The notes below the pieces were generated by a model that worked only from the letters and a program-made list of their open reading frames with translations, made no database searches and was not told the DNA's origin. The position numbers and the translations under genes are program-made. Positions 60,944 to 64,000 of a stretch of 64,000 nucleotides of DNA are shown in pieces. Within the stretch, counting starts at the first letter, position 1. Each line of letters begins with the position of its first letter. This DNA is from Maribacter sp044594925. Lineage in GTDB: Bacteria; Bacteroidota; Bacteroidia; Flavobacteriales; Flavobacteriaceae. The DNA lies in contig NZ_CP138991.1 of NCBI RefSeq assembly GCF_044594925.1, forward strand, positions 3,410,001 to 3,474,000. Reading direction: 5' to 3'.

Positions 60944-61053
60944 TGACTACATTTTATATCGAAAATAACACAAAAAACAACGAATTTTCGCACTATTATT
61001 CTTTTTATATAAATATATTGCAAAACCATTAACACCATTCACTAACCAAAAGT

Positions 61054-63795
61054 ATGCATAGATTTCATCTATTTATACTACTTTTTTTGTGTCACAATTT
61101 AATGTTGGCTCAAGAAGATTTTTCAATCATTGGGACTATTTACAACGTTACCGATAAATCTCCGATACAAGATGTTTTGATTATGATTGAAGGTGAGCGG
61201 ATTGCCACTAAATCGACTAAAACAGGTTCTTTTAAGGTATTTTTTGAAGTAGAAGGAGAATTTATCTTAAGCATATCTCATAGTAGCTATACAACAAAAC
61301 GTATCCCAATACTTCTAGAGGGTAGCAACCTTGACCTAGGTACTATTTACTTGGATAAGGACATCACCTTTGAGAAGAAAGATAATTTAATTACAATAAC
61401 AGATTCCGAACTTCTAGATGATGAGTCTAACGGTAATGCTTTAGGTTTGCTGCAGGCAACAAGGGATGTCTTTTTAACAAGAGCGGCTTTTGATTTTGGA
61501 CAGGCTTTTTTTAGAGTAAGAGGTTATGATGCACAACATGGTGAGGTACTACTGAACGGAATAAGGATGAATAAACTTTTTGATGGAAGGCCGCAATGGA
61601 ATAATTGGGGCGGTTTGAACGACGTTGTGAGAAATCAGCAATTTTCCAACGGATTAAATCCTTCTGATTTTACTTTTGGTGGTATTTTGGGCAATACCAA
61701 TATTGACTTACGCCCATCAGGACTTCGGCCAGGTATCAGAATTTCCTCTTCCGCTTCTAATAGGACCTATACAGGGAGATTAATGGCCACTTATAATTCA
61801 GGGATACAAGATAACGGTTTAGCCTATATGTTCAGTGCATCTAGGAGGTGGGCAAAGGAAGGTTATATAGATGGAACCTTGTATGATGCGTATTCTTTTT
61901 ACGGAGCGTTAGAGTATCAAATTAATAAGAAGAATAGCATCTCGTTGACCGCATTTTCAGCCGTAAACAGAAGAGGACGTTCTTCTGCGATTACGGAGGA
62001 AGTATTTGATCTGGCAGGAAAGCAGTATAACCCTTATTGGGGATTCCAAAATGGAACCATTAGAAATTCACGGGAACGAAGGGTTTCCGAACCAATGGTT
62101 TTGTTCAATTACTTTCATAAATCCAATAAGTTTAATTTAAATGCTGGGCTTGTTTATCAAACAGGTACGAACGCAAGAAGTAGGCTAGGTTATTTTAACG
62201 CTCCTAATCCTGACCCTACCTACTATCGATATTTGCCCAGTTTGTATATCAATAGTCCTATAGGAGCAAATTTTATAGGTGCAGAAATCGCCAGAAATAA
62301 TTTCTTGCGAGCGCCACAACTAAATTGGGAAAGAATCTATGACGCTAACGATAATACTTCCTTAAATGGAAAAGCGGCTTATGTGCTCTATGATGATACC
62401 GTAGCGGACACACAATTTACGAGTAATATAAACGGTAATCTAAAGCTAACTGATAAGATAAAACTAGATTTTGGAATTACAAATACAAGTTTAAAATCTA
62501 AAAACTATGCAAAAATCGGTGATTTGTTGGGAGCGTCATTTCATGAAGATATCGATACCTTCTCCGACACTAGAAATAATATACTCGAGGATGTAAATAA
62601 AGGGGAAGGAGATGTATTTGGTTATAATTATGAATTTATTGTAAATAGATTTAATACATATGCGCAGTTGCGTGGAGATTTTGGAAAATTAAAAACATTT
62701 GTTTCTGGAAATTATACACATAACAGTTACGACCGAAATGGATTCTATGAAAACGAAAGATTTTTGGATAACTCTTTTGGAAAAAGTAACACTATTAGCT
62801 TCTCTAATTTTAGTGTAAAAGGAGGAATTACATATAAACTTACGGGAAGGCATTGGCTCTCATTGAACAGTGCATATATAAACAGTGCTCCTCTATTACA
62901 AAATGTATTTATAAACCCGAGAGAATCTAATGAAATAGTACCTAACCTACAGCAAGAACGTACAAGCACAGTTGACTTAAATTATTTCATAAGAATGCCA
63001 AAACTTACGGGACGTATTGGGGGCTTTTATACAAGGTTTCAAAATAAAACGGACATTAATTTTTTCTTCGTGGACTCTGGCGTGGGCTCTGATTTTGTTC
63101 AAGAAGTCTTAACGGATTTGGATAAACTACATCTAGGGACCGAACTTGGACTAGAGTACCAATTATCGGCTTCTGTAAAACTATCCGCAGTTGCTTCAAT
63201 TGGCAAGTATCTGTACGCTAGCGACCCTGTGGTTACAATTAATTTTGACACGGCCTCTGCAGACGAGGAGCTTATAGATGTTAGTGGTTCTAAAAACCTA
63301 GGGTTTGCCGCTATAAAAGATTATAAGTTGGCGCAAGGACCGCAACAGGCCTTTGCCCTTGGATTAGAATATAGAGATCCAAAATACTGGTGGGTAGGTC
63401 TGACCACCAATTATCTGGCGAACAATTATGCCAATATCTCAACGATTACTAGGACGGCAAGTTTTTATATAAACCCGGAAACCGGTCAAAATTTTCCGGG
63501 CGCTACCGATGAAAACGTCCGTGATTTACTTGAGCAAAAGCCATTAGATAATTTTTATTTATTGAATTTGGTCGGAGGTAAATCTTGGTTAAAGAAAGGC
63601 AAATACATTGGGGTTTTCGCAAGTATAAATAATTTGTTCGATGAAGTTTTTAGAACCGGAGGTTATGAACAAAGCAGAAACGGCAATTTTGGTCAGTTAA
63701 GACAAGATAATTTAAGTGGTTCGCCCTCTTTCGCACCTAAATATTGGTATGGATACGGTCGTACTTATTTTTTGAACGTGGCAATTAGTTTTTGA
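61054..63795 (+). CDS. TonB-dependent receptor with carboxypeptidase-like domain
   Basis: A 913-residue outer-membrane receptor. Signal peptide MHRFHLFILLFLCHNLMLAQ, carboxypeptidase-regulatory-like domain (about 24-105), then a plug region (FRVRGYDAQHGEVLLNGIRM, GGILGNTNIDLRPS) and a long barrel ending FLNVAISF. The next gene is a lipoprotein 7 bases downstream. Two-gene units of this kind often serve surface uptake or display. The ligand is unknown. Confidence 0.93.
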   Translation: MHRFHLFILLFLCHNLMLAQEDFSIIGTIYNVTDKSPIQDVLIMIEGERIATKSTKTGSFKVFFEVEGEFILSISHSSYTTKRIPILLEGSNLDLGTIYLDKDITFEKKDNLITITDSELLDDESNGNALGLLQATRDVFLTRAAFDFGQAFFRVRGYDAQHGEVLLNGIRMNKLFDGRPQWNNWGGLNDVVRNQQFSNGLNPSDFTFGGILGNTNIDLRPSGLRPGIRISSSASNRTYTGRLMATYNSGIQDNGLAYMFSASRRWAKEGYIDGTLYDAYSFYGALEYQINKKNSISLTAFSAVNRRGRSSAITEEVFDLAGKQYNPYWGFQNGTIRNSRERRVSEPMVLFNYFHKSNKFNLNAGLVYQTGTNARSRLGYFNAPNPDPTYYRYLPSLYINSPIGANFIGAEIARNNFLRAPQLNWERIYDANDNTSLNGKAAYVLYDDTVADTQFTSNINGNLKLTDKIKLDFGITNTSLKSKNYAKIGDLLGASFHEDIDTFSDTRNNILEDVNKGEGDVFGYNYEFIVNRFNTYAQLRGDFGKLKTFVSGNYTHNSYDRNGFYENERFLDNSFGKSNTISFSNFSVKGGITYKLTGRHWLSLNSAYINSAPLLQNVFINPRESNEIVPNLQQERTSTVDLNYFIRMPKLTGRIGGFYTRFQNKTDINFFFVDSGVGSDFVQEVLTDLDKLHLGTELGLEYQLSASVKLSAVASIGKYLYASDPVVTINFDTASADEELIDVSGSKNLGFAAIKDYKLAQGPQQAFALGLEYRDPKYWWVGLTTNYLANNYANISTITRTASFYINPETGQNFPGATDENVRDLLEQKPLDNFYLLNLVGGKSWLKKGKYIGVFASINNLFDEVFRTGGYEQSRNGNFGQLRQDNLSGSPSFAPKYWYGYGRTYFLNVAISF

Positions 63796-63802
63796 AAAAT
63801 TT

Positions 63803-64000
63803 ATGTTGAATTTATATTTTACAGATAAACTGTTTAGAAGCATTGTGAAAATCCTTTTGGTGGTTCCCTTGCTTATAGGCTCTTATGGCTGTGTAAAAAG
63901 CAAGGTTTTTGAGGAGCCAGATTCAACTTGTGAGAGTGTTCTAATGGCCAATGCTACTTTTGCGGATATAAAGAGTCTGTATAAGGATAAGACCATTCAA
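63803..64000 (+). CDS. partial lipoprotein, DUF5689-like N-terminus
   Basis: An open frame runs from ATG 63803 to the window edge and gives 66 residues. KILLVVPLLIGSYGC is a lipoprotein signal with cysteine at residue 30 (or 16 if the start is the GTG at 63845). SVLMANATFADIKSLYKDK resembles the start of DUF5689 domains in surface lipoproteins of Bacteroidota. It follows the receptor gene by 7 bases, so the pair is co-transcribed. Confidence 0.75.
   Translation, partial: MLNLYFTDKLFRSIVKILLVVPLLIGSYGCVKSKVFEEPDSTCESVLMANATFADIKSLYKDKTIQ

Overview
This window is a chromosomal segment of a member of the Flavobacteriaceae (phylum Bacteroidota). The support is: TonB-dependent receptors with carboxypeptidase-regulatory-like N-termini, a large metalloprotease ending in a type IX secretion sorting domain, Bacteroidota-type promoters (TTG-N17-23-TAnnTTTG) with almost no Shine-Dalgarno sequences, a long LspA, a 1132-residue IleS and a DksA-like protein whose zinc finger has lost most cysteines. 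The exact genus cannot be read from the sequence. No rRNA, tRNA, transposase, prophage or CRISPR array was seen.

Layout. 0-8.5 kb: mixed housekeeping and envelope genes (SulP permease, FrnE/DsbA-like oxidoreductase, SH3 lipoprotein, alkaline-phosphatase-superfamily protein, TlpA-like thioredoxin, hybrid histidine kinase, DUF2188). 8.55-21.76 kb: an accessory block bracketed by copies of one dispersed repeat. Its left half is an AT-rich uncharacterised module: an unknown 242-residue protein, a TPR-like histidine kinase and LuxR-type response regulator, an internally duplicated membrane protein, and a two-part protein with an internal signal-like segment. Two near-identical palindromic sites (TACCTA-TAGTGGG) lie 57 and 65 bp before the two transcription units, which suggests control by the linked regulator. 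Its right half is a type I restriction-modification operon, hsdR-hsdS-prrC-hsdM, with a complete PrrC-type anticodon nuclease inside it.

21.7-34.5 kb: secreted and metabolic genes (cytochrome c lipoprotein, YheT-like hydrolase, nitronate monooxygenase-like enzyme, thioesterase, GntR regulator, metalloprotease with thrombospondin type 3 repeats, EamA transporter, ArsC-like and DinB-like proteins, RsiV-like lipoprotein, transsulfuration enzyme). 34.7-45.7 kb: gdhA, recO with a TonB receptor, a LEA-like lipoprotein, then the ileS-dksA-like-lspA group and a folate cyclo-ligase. 46-64 kb: uvrC with a patatin/surface-antigen protein, a predicted ~100-nt small RNA, a DUF3108-kynA-M23-pgi operon, and two more TonB receptors, the last followed by a partial lipoprotein gene.

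The items most worth a second look are: the prrC gene between hsdS and hsdM; the two-component module and its shared operator; the swapped HIGH motif (G-I-H-H) of IleS, known in other IleRS2 enzymes as a mupirocin hyper-resistance signature; the predicted small RNA at 50.37-50.47 kb; and the overlapping divergent promoters at 33.3 kb.
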